Below, piece after piece: positions 18,257 to 27,384 of a stretch of 46,503 nt of DNA (the first letter of the stretch is position 1; every line of letters begins with the position of its first letter). Both the position numbers and the translations under genes were made by a program. Source of the stretch: DATKKM01 sp036741795 (GTDB taxonomy: Bacteria > Chloroflexota > Dehalococcoidia > SM23-28-2 > RBG-16-64-32); the NCBI GenBank assembly GCA_036741795.1, contig DAINRO010000009.1, positions 1 to 46,503 of the forward strand. Direction: 5' to 3'. A model generated the notes under the pieces. It saw nothing but the letters and a program-made list of their open reading frames with translations. It was not told the DNA's origin and ran no database searches.

Positions 18257-19273
18257 CTACCCTTCGATGAGAGAGGCGGTCTCGATAAGCCTGATCTCGC
18301 CGCTCGACGAGGCAGCCACGTAAAGGGTGCCTCCGTCATCGGACACGGCAAGGTCCCATGGCTTTCTCCCGGCATCTATTGTCGATAGCCCTTCGAGGAG
18401 ATCGGCGTCGATCACGGAGACGTCATCGGCGAGGGAATTGACCACATAGACCTGCGAGAGAGCCGGATTGACAGCGACGGCTAACGGTGCCAGGCCAACT
18501 TCTACAGTGACCAGTGGCGAAAGGTCGGGCAGCCGCAGGACGCTGACGTTTGCGGTCTCGGTGTTCGCTACGTAGAGGCGGCCCGATCCTTCATCCAGGG
18601 CAATTCCGCGCGGCCGTTCTCCGGTTCTACCGCGCCCGGTGACTGCTCCAGCGACCGGATCGATTGCCAGGACCTCGTCAGTGGCAGCATCCGCGACGTA
18701 GAGCGTGCCTCCGTCGTCCGACACCGCCAACCCCCACGGTTCCTGGAGGCCGGTGATAGTACCGGCTACGGCGTTGGCATTCGTATCGATGACGCTCACC
18801 GTGCCATCGCCGGAGTTGGCGACGAAGGCACGCTCGCGTTCCGCGTCCACGGCGAGGTCCCAGGGTTGCAGGCCGGCGGGGATCGTGGCGACAACGTCCG
18901 TGCCATCGAGCACCGTCACGTCGTTGCTGAACGCGTTCGCCACGTAAGCGAAACCCGTATCTCGATGCACAGCAATCGCCCCTGGCCCCGTCCCGGAGTC
19001 CACAACTCCGACAACTTCCCCGGAATCCAGTTTGACGACCGAAACGGTGTTATCGAACTCGTTGGCTGCATACAAGAGGTTGCGATCCTCGTCGAGCGCA
19101 ACAGACCAGGGTTTGGCGCCGACCGGAAACGCGTCCGGTCGTTCTTCCGCATTGTCACCATCAGACGAACAGCCACCCACGATCAGAGAAGTGGACAGGG
19201 CCAGAAAAAGTGAAAATCGGGTAAACACGAGAGTAAGTACCCGCACAAACTGTACGTAGCGCCAGACTATCAC
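18257..19273 (-). CDS. YVTN-type beta-propeller lipoprotein
   Basis: Up to 338 residues. A hydrophobic segment ends in the lipobox IVGGC, then an acidic linker. The rest is made of about seven repeats of 40-42 residues with the YVTN pattern: PWSVALDEDRNLLYAANE, PGAIAVHRDTGFAYVAN, PWDLAVDAERERAFVAN, PWGLAVSDDGGTLYVAD, PRGIALDEGSGRLYVAN and so on. This predicts a seven-bladed propeller on the cell surface. The exact start is uncertain: GTG codons around residues 10 and 16 would give a shorter signal. It is divergent from the giant vWA gene. Confidence 0.9.
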   Translation of the reverse strand: MIVWRYVQFVRVLTLVFTRFSLFLALSTSLIVGGCSSDGDNAEERPDAFPVGAKPWSVALDEDRNLLYAANEFDNTVSVVKLDSGEVVGVVDSGTGPGAIAVHRDTGFAYVANAFSNDVTVLDGTDVVATIPAGLQPWDLAVDAERERAFVANSGDGTVSVIDTNANAVAGTITGLQEPWGLAVSDDGGTLYVADAATDEVLAIDPVAGAVTGRGRTGERPRGIALDEGSGRLYVANTETANVSVLRLPDLSPLVTVEVGLAPLAVAVNPALSQVYVVNSLADDVSVIDADLLEGLSTIDAGRKPWDLAVSDDGGTLYVAASSSGEIRLIETASLIEG

Positions 19274-19283
19274 CCTTTACCAC

Positions 19284-19312
19284 TTGACAACATTTATGAC
19301 GAGAACGATAAT
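19284..19312 (+). promoter_or_regulatory. strong sigma70-type promoter of the giant vWA gene
   Basis: TTGACA (19284-19289) and GATAAT (19307-19312) are exactly 17 bases apart, a near-consensus promoter. It would give a leader of about 90 bases before ATG 19408. Confidence 0.75.
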
Positions 19313-19407
19313 TACGGAAACTTTGGGGGTGTGGCGCCATGCGTTCTGTATGGCTGACTGGCTGTACTCAGGGGGTGCGTCCTGTCCTCATTTGATTGGA
19401 TTTACTT

Positions 19408-22400
19408 ATGGGGACTTCCCGCGGCACACGGAAGGCTCAGCGAAGCGGCTTTAGCCTCGGCTTGTTCGCGGCGCTGGCAATCGTAGCCGCGTTCGTGGGA
19501 TACCTTTCGTTCCAGCAGTTCACCTCAGCTGCGACCACCCTCATCGTTCCCACCAGCGACCGGAGCAATGACTCCACCGGCTGGGAAATCACAGACGGCG
19601 CGAACACGGACTGCGGCTCCTCGGGCACCCTGTGCAGCAGTCGCATCGACGAGGACGTAGTCTCCGGTAGCCCCGACTCGAACTCGATCCGAACGGAGTC
19701 CAGCAACCCGACGAACGACGAAGCAACCTTTGAAGTAACGGACTTCCCAGGAGCGACTGAGCAGATCGCCGGGATCCGCGTAAGCTACCGGGCCAGGGAG
19801 GCCAGCAGCTCGAGCAGCCCGTTTGTCCGCGTCGAAGTTGTCGATGGTTCCACTGTACTGGGCTCACCCCCGAACCAATCGCTATCCACGTCACTCACGA
19901 CCTACACCTATGACATCACGGGGCTGAACCTCACCGAGACGGCGGGGAATGGCCTCTTCGTCCGTATCATCGGGAACGGCAGCCAGCGCGTAACCGTCTC
20001 GGCGATAAACCTGACGCCTGTTTACACAACGACTCTCAACCCGACGCTGGCCCAGTCTTGCGGCCTGGACATGGCGTTGGTGATCGATAGTTCGGGTAGC
20101 GTGGACAGCACCGAACTCGGCCAGATGAAGACCGCGCTCAACGGGTTTGTTTCGGCCTTCCTGCCCGAGACCCCGACTGAAATCGCGGTAGTGGAGTTCG
20201 ACACGACCGCGGCCGTTACCCAGGGTTTCACTAACAATGAAATCAGCCTCAACACAGCAATAAACTCCGCCACGAGTGGGGGCTGGACTAACTGGGATGA
20301 CGCCCTCTTCGACACGCGGAACCTCTTCCCGCACAGGGCGGATAAGCCGAACCTCGTGGTGTTCGCGACCGACGGTAACCCGACGGCGCGTTACGGCCAC
20401 AGCCCCAACCCGACCGCGGAGACCAATATCGCCGAGTACCTGGCGATGGTTGAGGCAGTGGCCGAGGCAGATCTGATTCGCGGCGCTGGAACCCGCATTC
20501 TGACGCTCGGAATCGGTAACGACCTGGACACCAACAACCTGCTGGCCCTCTCCGGAGCAGGTGCCGTCTACACGAGTGGTTTCGGCGACCTCGCAGCCGA
20601 ACTTGCGGACCTGGCGGCTGAACTCTGCGGCGGCACCATTACTGCCACAAAGGTAATCGACCTGGACGGCAACCCTGCGACAACGGGCGACCAGAGTGAC
20701 GGTGTCGGCTGGACGTTCTCGACCAACGTCGATTCTCCGGACAGCTCCACGCCGGCATCGGGCCCCACGGACAGCAACGGCCAGATCAACTTTGACATCG
20801 ATCTCGGCGGCGACGGAATGGCGACCGTTGACATCACTGAGACCCTACAACCCAACCATGTGTTCATTTCGGCCTCCTGCGAGGAGAACAACAACCCTGT
20901 CGGCACGCCCTCCGGGACGGCCGTCAACAACATCACGTTAAGCAGCCAGGACATCGTGTCCTGCATGTTCTACAACCGTCCCCAGACGACGTTCACGGTC
21001 AACAAGGACTTCGTTCCCAACAATGCCGCGAGCGTAACCGTTGCCCTATCCTGCGCGAGCGGAACGGACACCCCCGCGACCACCTCCGTGTCGGAATCGT
21101 CGCCGGGAGTGTTCACGGTGTCCGGCTTCGTGGGCAACCCAGTCTGCACGGCCACTGAGTCGCCAATCCCGAATGGATACGTATCGAGTGGCACCTGCGC
21201 CGCAACGATAACCGCGGGGTCCTGCACGATCCTGAACACTTTGGGTGCGGCCCAGCTCGAGGTCAGCAAGGACTTCTCCGACAACAATGCGGCGACGGTC
21301 ACAATCGCGGTGACCTGCACTTCGGGTGTCGTCGCGAACGATGACACCTCCGCCTCGGAGGCTGACCCGGCCAACTTCACGATTACCGGCTTCAATTCTG
21401 GCGCGACTTGCACGGCAACCGAGTCCGGGGTCCCTGCCGGTTACACAACAAACAATTCGGCTTGCGTCAGCGTCGGCATCAGCGACGGCAACGTGAGCAA
21501 CTGCACGATAGTGAACACCCTTAATACTGCGAATTTCACGGTCAACAAGGACTTCCAGCCTAATATCGGCTCCAGCGTGACGGTCTCTCTGTCATGCGCA
21601 TCTGGCACGGCTGCCCCTTCATCTGCATCGGCTTCCGAGGCTCTGCCCGCGGTGTTCACGGTGACCGGTTTCGTGGGCAACCCGTCTTGCACTGCGACGG
21701 AGTCGCCTATCCCAACCGGGTACTCGTCGAGTGGGACGTGCTCGGCGGCCCTGGCAGCGGGGTCCTGCACGATCGTCAACACGCTGAACAGTGCCAGCTT
21801 CACAGTCAACAAGGACTTCGTCCCCAACAACGCCGCTTCAGTAACGGTCTCCCTGGTTTGCGCCACGGGGTCCGCCAGCCCGGCATCTGCCTCAGCATCC
21901 GAGTCGACGCCGGCAGCGTTCACGGTCACCGGATTCACGGGCAACCCGTCGTGCACGGCGACTGAATCGCCGATTCCTGCCGGATACACGTCCAGCGGCA
22001 CCTGTTCGGCACCTCTGATGACCGGATCTTGCACGATCGTCAACACGCTGAACACGGCCAGCTTCACCGTCAATAAAGACTTTAGCGACAACAGCGCGGC
22101 GAGCGTGACAGTGTCGCTTGCGTGTGCGAGTGGAACAGACACTCCGGCAACGGCCTCCGTATCGGAGTCATCGCCCGGGGTGTTCACGGTCACCGGTTTC
22201 GTAGGGAATCCGTCTTGTACAGCAACTGAATCGCCGATCCCGGCGGGCTACTCCTCGAGTGGGACATGCACGGCCCCGCTTTTGACCGGCTCTTGCACAA
22301 TCGTCAACACGCTGAACACGGCCAGCTTCACCGTCAATAAAGACTTCCAGCCGAACGCCGGCGGATCGGTGACGGTGTCGCTCTCCTGTGCCAGCGGATC

Positions 22401-25400
22401 TGACACCCCGGCCACCGCACCAGCCTCCGAATCCTCAGGTGCTGTGTTCACGGTGACGGGTTACGCAGGGGACCCGCTGTGCACAGCGACTGAGTCGCCG
22501 GTGCCCGCCGGTTACTCCTCGAGCGGCACGTGCGCGGCGCTCCTATCGGCTGGATCGTGCACGATCGTCAACACACTGAACACCGCGAACTTCACCGTCC
22601 AGAAGGACTTCGTGCCGAACAGCGCAGCGTCGGTCACAGTCTCCTTGAGTTGCATCACGGGAACCGCGACTCCGGCTTCGGCGAGCGCTTCGGAGAGCAC
22701 GCCTGCAGCATTCACAGTCACCGGGTCTACCGGCGATCCGCTTTGCACGGCGACGGAGTCGCCTATTCCAACCGGCTACTCGTCTTCCGGCACCTGCGTC
22801 GCGGCTCTGAGTGCTGGAACGTGCACGGTCGTGAACACGCTGAACAGCGCCAACTTCACAGTTAACAAGGACTTCTCGGACAACAACCCCGCGAGCGTCA
22901 CAGTCTCCCTGAGCTGTGCCAGCGGGTCGGACACGCCAGCGACGGCATCCGCGTCAGAGTCCGGCGGCGCCCTCTTCACGGTCACCGGATACACAGGGGA
23001 TCCGCTGTGCACAGCGACCGAGTCACCAATCCCCGCCGGCTACTCGTCCAGTGCGACGTGCGCCGCGCCGTTGAGCGCGGGGTCATGCACCATCACGAAC
23101 ACGCTCCGTAGCGCCCAGGTCGTGGTGAACAAGGACTTCTCCGATAACAGCACTGCGGATGTCACTATCGCCGTCACATGTACTTCCGGGTCCGTTGCCA
23201 ACGATGACACAACTGCTTCGGAGTCTGATCCCGCGAACTTTACCATCACCGGCTTCAACGTGGGTGCGACGTGCACCCCGACAGAAGGAGTCCCGGCCGG
23301 CTACACCGCAAACCAGGCAGGCTGCTCAAGCCTGCTGATTTCGGACGGCGGCACCGCCTCGTGCACGATCATCAACACGCTTAACACAGCCACGTTCAAC
23401 GTCAACAAGGACTTCTCAGATAACAGCGCTGCCAGCGTCACGGTCAGCCTGTCCTGCGCCAGTGGCAGCGACTCGCCGGCAACGGCGAGCGCGTCCGAAT
23501 CGACGCCAGCGTCGTTCGCTGTCACTGGCTTCGTTGGTGACCCCGTCTGCACTGCAACCGAATCACCAGTGCCCGCCGGTTACACATCAAGCGGCACTTG
23601 CAACGCCGCCCTGTTCGCCGGTTCTTGCACGATCGTGAACACGCTGAACAGCGCGACCTTCACCGTCCACAAGGACTTCTCGGACAACAACCCCGCGAGC
23701 GTCACAGTCTCCCTGAGCTGTGCCAGCGGGTCGGACACGCCAGCGTCCGCGAGCGCATCCGAGTCTGGTGGAGCGGTATTCACTGTCACTGGGTTTGTTG
23801 GCGATCCGACCTGCACGGCGACGGAGTCGCCAATTCCGGCAGGGTACGGATCCACGGCCAGTTGCTCGGCGGCGCTCTCTGCCGGGTCATGCACGATACT
23901 CAACGTGCTGAACGCCGCGAACTTCACAGTGGAGAAGGACTTTGTGCCGGACAACGCGGCCAGCGTGACGGTTTCGCTCTCCTGCGCCAGCGGTTCCGAC
24001 AGCCCGGCGACGGCTTCGGCGTCCGAATCGACGCCAGCCGTCTTCATGGTGACGGCGTACACGGGTGACCCGGTGTGCACTGCCACGGAGGCGCCCATCC
24101 CTGGCGGTTACAGTTCCACGGGATCGTGTTCCGCCCCTCTGTCCGTGGGTACCTGTACTATCGTGAACACGCTCAACCAGAACACCTTCATCGTCAACAA
24201 GGACTTCTCAGATAACAGCGCTGCCAGCGTCACGGTCAGCCTGTCTTGCGCAAGCGGGACGGCCGCTCCCGCATCTGCGAGCGCCACGGAGAGCTCGCCC
24301 GCCATGTTCAGCGTAAGCGGTTACTCCGGCGACCCGCTGTGCACGGCGACTGAGGCGCCGGTTCCGACGGGATACACCTCGACCGGCACTTGCGCGGCGA
24401 ACCTGAGTGCGGGCTCCTGCACGATCGTGAACACGCTTAACTCCGCGAACTTCACAGTGCAGAAGGACTTTGTGCCGAACAGCGCGGCCAGCGTGACAGT
24501 GAGCCTCTCCTGCGCCTCGGGCACGGCTGCGCCGGCGTCCGCCAGCGCCTCGGAAAGCGCGCCAGCTGCATTCACTGTCAGCGGTTTCACCGGCGACCCC
24601 AACTGCACGGCGACTGAGGCGCCTGTGCCAAGCGGGTACACATCCTCTGGTACATGCAGTGCGTTGCTGTCGGCGGGTACTTGCACGATCGTCAACACGC
24701 TGAACACTGCCGGGTTCACGGTGCAGAAAGACTTCGTGCCGGACAGTGCGGCCAGCGTGACGGTGACCCTGTCCTGTGGTCCCGCGGGCGTGGCGCCGGC
24801 CTCTGCTTCCTCCTCGGAGAGCACCCCCGCTTCGTTCACGGTGACGGGCTTCAGCGGAGACCCGACCTGCACCGCGACGGAGTCGCCGATCCCGGCTGGC
24901 TATGCCTCGACGGGCACATGCTCCGCCCCGTTGTCTGCCGGCACGTGCACAATCGTCAATACCCTTCGCTCGGCCCAGGTGGTCGTGAACAAGGACTTCA
25001 CCGATAACAACGCCGCCAACGTGACCGTTACCCTTACCTGCTCATCCGGGTCGGTTGCGAACGATGACACTTCGGCGTCTGAGTCTGACCCGGCTAACTT
25101 TACGGTTACGGGCTTCAACGCTGGTGCCACCTGCACCGCCACCGAGGGTGTCCCCGCGGGATACACCGCGAACCAGGCCGGCTGCGCAAACCTACCGATC
25201 AGTGATGGGGGCACCGCTTCCTGCACAATCGTCAACACGCCAACAACCGACAACTTTACCGTTCAGAAGGACTTCGTCCCGAATAACGCCGCCAGCGTGA
25301 CCGTGTCTCTGTCATGCGCCAGCGGAACAGCCAGCCCGGCGTCGGCCAGCGCATCAGAATCGACTCCGGCATCGTTCACGGTCACGGGCTTCGTGGGTGA

Positions 25401-26484
25401 CCCGACCTGTACGGCCACCGAATCGCCGATACCAGCCGGTTACACGTCCAGCGGGACGTGTGCTGCACTCCTCAGCGTCGGAACGTGCACCATCGTCAAC
25501 AACATCACCAGCGATACCTTCCAGGTGAACAAGGACTTCGTACCGAATAGTGCCGCCAGCGTCACTGTGTCGCTCTCCTGCGCCAGTGGTACTGCCTTGC
25601 CTGCGTCGGCGAGCGCGTCCGAGAGCACGCCGGCGATGTTCACGGTCACGGGGTTCATCGGCGACCCGAACTGTACAGCGACGGAGTCGCCAGTCCCGGC
25701 CGGCTACACATCCACCGCGTCGTGCCAGGCACTCTTGAGCGCGGGCGTCTGCACGATCGTGAACAACCTGAACACGGACACGTTCGTGGTGAGTAAAGAC
25801 TTCGTACCGAACAACGCTGCGAGCGTTACGGTGTCGCTCGCCTGCGCCTCAGGAACAGCGTCTCCGGCGAGCGCTCCGGCGTCCGAGGCCACCCCGGCTT
25901 CTTTCACAGTGACCGGCTTCACGGGCAACCCGAATTGTACGGCCACGGAGTCGCCAATACCGGCTGGCTACTCGTCCACGGGTAACTGTTCGGCATCCCT
26001 CGCGACAGGCGCCTGCACGATCGTGAACACATCGACACAGACGACGTTCACCGTTGTTAAGGACTTCGTCCCTGATACAACCGGGTCGATAACTGTCTCA
26101 CTGGTCTGCTTTGGGGCAAGCGTGGCGCCCGCCAGCCAACAGGTTTCTGAGGCTTCACCAGCCGTCTTCATCATCAACAACTTCACGGGCGACCCAACCT
26201 GTACCGCCACGGAGCCGATCATCCCTGGAGGCTATACCTCAACTGGGAATTGCTCGGCTCCTCTGAGTGCGGGCACATGCACAATCGTCAATACATTGAG
26301 CGGACCCATGCCGACCGCTGCGCCTGCCGTCGGTGGAATCGTAGACCTGCCTGTTGCGGAGGAGGCTGGAGTGGGCTCTGCCGGGTCTGGCAGCACATCG
26401 TCCAGTGCATGGATCTTGATCTTGCTCGCGCCGTTGGCCCTGGTATTCGTCGCCGGCGCGACGTGGTTCGCCCGTAAGCAGTAG
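19408..26484 (+). CDS. giant vWA surface protein with twenty tandem Cys-containing repeats
   Basis: 2358 residues from ATG 19408 (a TTG four codons earlier is possible). A signal anchor lies at about 15-40, then a beta-rich segment to about 215. A von Willebrand A domain follows with an intact MIDAS: D227-S-S-G-S, T294 and D322 in FATDGNP. A prealbumin/SpaA-like module spans about 420-525. Residues 527-2299 are twenty tandem repeats, each with four Cys. The C-terminus has a GGIVDLPV stretch, a Gly/Ser linker, one transmembrane helix and a short RKQ tail, without LPXTG. Likely a long stalk-like adhesin that holds the vWA domain away from the membrane. The first gene of a co-directional set. 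Confidence 0.93.
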   Translation: MGTSRGTRKAQRSGFSLGLFAALAIVAAFVGYLSFQQFTSAATTLIVPTSDRSNDSTGWEITDGANTDCGSSGTLCSSRIDEDVVSGSPDSNSIRTESSNPTNDEATFEVTDFPGATEQIAGIRVSYRAREASSSSSPFVRVEVVDGSTVLGSPPNQSLSTSLTTYTYDITGLNLTETAGNGLFVRIIGNGSQRVTVSAINLTPVYTTTLNPTLAQSCGLDMALVIDSSGSVDSTELGQMKTALNGFVSAFLPETPTEIAVVEFDTTAAVTQGFTNNEISLNTAINSATSGGWTNWDDALFDTRNLFPHRADKPNLVVFATDGNPTARYGHSPNPTAETNIAEYLAMVEAVAEADLIRGAGTRILTLGIGNDLDTNNLLALSGAGAVYTSGFGDLAAELADLAAELCGGTITATKVIDLDGNPATTGDQSDGVGWTFSTNVDSPDSSTPASGPTDSNGQINFDIDLGGDGMATVDITETLQPNHVFISASCEENNNPVGTPSGTAVNNITLSSQDIVSCMFYNRPQTTFTVNKDFVPNNAASVTVALSCASGTDTPATTSVSESSPGVFTVSGFVGNPVCTATESPIPNGYVSSGTCAATITAGSCTILNTLGAAQLEVSKDFSDNNAATVTIAVTCTSGVVANDDTSASEADPANFTITGFNSGATCTATESGVPAGYTTNNSACVSVGISDGNVSNCTIVNTLNTANFTVNKDFQPNIGSSVTVSLSCASGTAAPSSASASEALPAVFTVTGFVGNPSCTATESPIPTGYSSSGTCSAALAAGSCTIVNTLNSASFTVNKDFVPNNAASVTVSLVCATGSASPASASASESTPAAFTVTGFTGNPSCTATESPIPAGYTSSGTCSAPLMTGSCTIVNTLNTASFTVNKDFSDNSAASVTVSLACASGTDTPATASVSESSPGVFTVTGFVGNPSCTATESPIPAGYSSSGTCTAPLLTGSCTIVNTLNTASFTVNKDFQPNAGGSVTVSLSCASGSDTPATAPASESSGAVFTVTGYAGDPLCTATESPVPAGYSSSGTCAALLSAGSCTIVNTLNTANFTVQKDFVPNSAASVTVSLSCITGTATPASASASESTPAAFTVTGSTGDPLCTATESPIPTGYSSSGTCVAALSAGTCTVVNTLNSANFTVNKDFSDNNPASVTVSLSCASGSDTPATASASESGGALFTVTGYTGDPLCTATESPIPAGYSSSATCAAPLSAGSCTITNTLRSAQVVVNKDFSDNSTADVTIAVTCTSGSVANDDTTASESDPANFTITGFNVGATCTPTEGVPAGYTANQAGCSSLLISDGGTASCTIINTLNTATFNVNKDFSDNSAASVTVSLSCASGSDSPATASASESTPASFAVTGFVGDPVCTATESPVPAGYTSSGTCNAALFAGSCTIVNTLNSATFTVHKDFSDNNPASVTVSLSCASGSDTPASASASESGGAVFTVTGFVGDPTCTATESPIPAGYGSTASCSAALSAGSCTILNVLNAANFTVEKDFVPDNAASVTVSLSCASGSDSPATASASESTPAVFMVTAYTGDPVCTATEAPIPGGYSSTGSCSAPLSVGTCTIVNTLNQNTFIVNKDFSDNSAASVTVSLSCASGTAAPASASATESSPAMFSVSGYSGDPLCTATEAPVPTGYTSTGTCAANLSAGSCTIVNTLNSANFTVQKDFVPNSAASVTVSLSCASGTAAPASASASESAPAAFTVSGFTGDPNCTATEAPVPSGYTSSGTCSALLSAGTCTIVNTLNTAGFTVQKDFVPDSAASVTVTLSCGPAGVAPASASSSESTPASFTVTGFSGDPTCTATESPIPAGYASTGTCSAPLSAGTCTIVNTLRSAQVVVNKDFTDNNAANVTVTLTCSSGSVANDDTSASESDPANFTVTGFNAGATCTATEGVPAGYTANQAGCANLPISDGGTASCTIVNTPTTDNFTVQKDFVPNNAASVTVSLSCASGTASPASASASESTPASFTVTGFVGDPTCTATESPIPAGYTSSGTCAALLSVGTCTIVNNITSDTFQVNKDFVPNSAASVTVSLSCASGTALPASASASESTPAMFTVTGFIGDPNCTATESPVPAGYTSTASCQALLSAGVCTIVNNLNTDTFVVSKDFVPNNAASVTVSLACASGTASPASAPASEATPASFTVTGFTGNPNCTATESPIPAGYSSTGNCSASLATGACTIVNTSTQTTFTVVKDFVPDTTGSITVSLVCFGASVAPASQQVSEASPAVFIINNFTGDPTCTATEPIIPGGYTSTGNCSAPLSAGTCTIVNTLSGPMPTAAPAVGGIVDLPVAEEAGVGSAGSGSTSSSAWILILLAPLALVFVAGATWFARKQ
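20986..26304 (+). repeat. 20-unit tandem repeat inside the vWA gene
   Basis: Seventeen type-A units are each exactly 88 codons (264 bases) with no indels; three type-B units have 93, 92 and 92 codons. Unit starts: 20986, 21250 (B), 21529, 21793, 22057, 22321, 22585, 22849, 23113 (B), 23389, 23653, 23917, 24181, 24445, 24709, 24973 (B), 25249, 25513, 25777, 26041. Type A reads FTVNKDF...SVTVSLSC...FTVTGF.GDP.CTATESPIP.GY.S.GTC...CTIVNTLN, with Cys at 23, 54, 71 and 80. Type B carries NDDTSASE and ISDG.TASC instead. Confidence 0.95.
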
Positions 26485-26523
26485 TCCACCTGCACCCCGG
26501 GTGCTATCCTGAATGGACTGGTT

Positions 26524-27360
26524 ATGGCGAACAGCCGGAAGCGTAAGGCGCCTTCCTCTCAACCCCGAGCAGGATCGATACGTGTTCGCACGCCCCTGTT
26601 GGTTGGAGGACTGGTACTTGTCGCCGTAGTTGTCTTTGGGGCAGTCGTCATTGCCCTCTCCGGTTCCGGCGGCAGCGGATCTTCAGCGGCGAATGATGGC
26701 CAACAACGAGCGGTGATCATCGATCAACTGGAGCTAACTCAGCCCAACCCTGAGTTCGTTTCGCAGGCGCGTGACATACTTTCGCGTGGCGGATACGAGG
26801 TGGACTACGTAAACGGTGACGCTGTGACCGTCGACTTTTACCGTACTTTGCCTTCGCGTCAATACGATCTCGTACTCTTTCGGGTCCATGCCGGGATCAC
26901 CACTGAGGTTGATGCCGAAACTGGAGAGAAGACCGGCACGGAGTACGTCAGTCTGTTTACGGGGGAGCCGTATGACGAAACCAAGTACCCCGCCGAACAG
27001 ATGAACCGCCTGGGCAAAGCGAGGTACGAAAACGGCGAGGGGGACCCCCTGTTCGGTATCGGTCCAGAGTTCGTAGCTAAGAGCATGGAAGGAGACTTCG
27101 GTGATGCCGTGGTTGTGATGATGGGGTGTGATGGCCTCCGCTCTCAGACAACGGCGGAGGCGTTCTTGGCACGCGGCGCGAGCGGTTTTGTGAGCTGGAC
27201 GAAGCCGGTGTCGGCCAAGCACACTGACGACACAACGGTGGCCCTCCTTCAACGCCTGGTGATTGATGATATCGAGTTGCAGCAGGCAGTTGAAGCCACT
27301 GCAGCCGAGGTTGGGCCGGACCCGTCTTTCGACGCGGAACTGCGAATCCTCAAGGGTTAG
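26524..27360 (+). CDS. membrane-anchored caspase/CHAT-like (clan CD) candidate
   Basis: 278 residues: a basic N-terminus, one transmembrane helix (about 24-46), a Gly/Ser linker, then an outward-facing alpha/beta domain. A hydrophobic strand ends in H122 (DLVLFRVHAG) and a second ends in C202 (AVVVMMGCDG), followed by AEAFLARGASGFVSW and HTDDTTVALLQ. This order and the FLARGA segment match the clan-CD His...Cys layout and the CHAT C-terminal pattern. It could be a protease or an inactive relative; the dyad is HAG rather than HG. It starts 39 bases after the giant vWA gene and precedes a ZnuA-like gene, so it may process or bind surface proteins. Confidence 0.65.
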   Translation: MANSRKRKAPSSQPRAGSIRVRTPLLVGGLVLVAVVVFGAVVIALSGSGGSGSSAANDGQQRAVIIDQLELTQPNPEFVSQARDILSRGGYEVDYVNGDAVTVDFYRTLPSRQYDLVLFRVHAGITTEVDAETGEKTGTEYVSLFTGEPYDETKYPAEQMNRLGKARYENGEGDPLFGIGPEFVAKSMEGDFGDAVVVMMGCDGLRSQTTAEAFLARGASGFVSWTKPVSAKHTDDTTVALLQRLVIDDIELQQAVEATAAEVGPDPSFDAELRILKG

Positions 27361-27384
27361 CCCCCTCTGCTTCGGGAGCCACAA

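Noticed and set aside
20970..26222. Many minus-strand frames inside the repeat array
   Set aside because: They recur with the 264-base repeat and mirror its composition; the sense strand has a clear signal, vWA and Cys pattern.
20986..26304. Tandem repeats considered as CRISPR
   Set aside because: The units are 264 bases, contiguous without spacers and translate into a conserved protein repeat.
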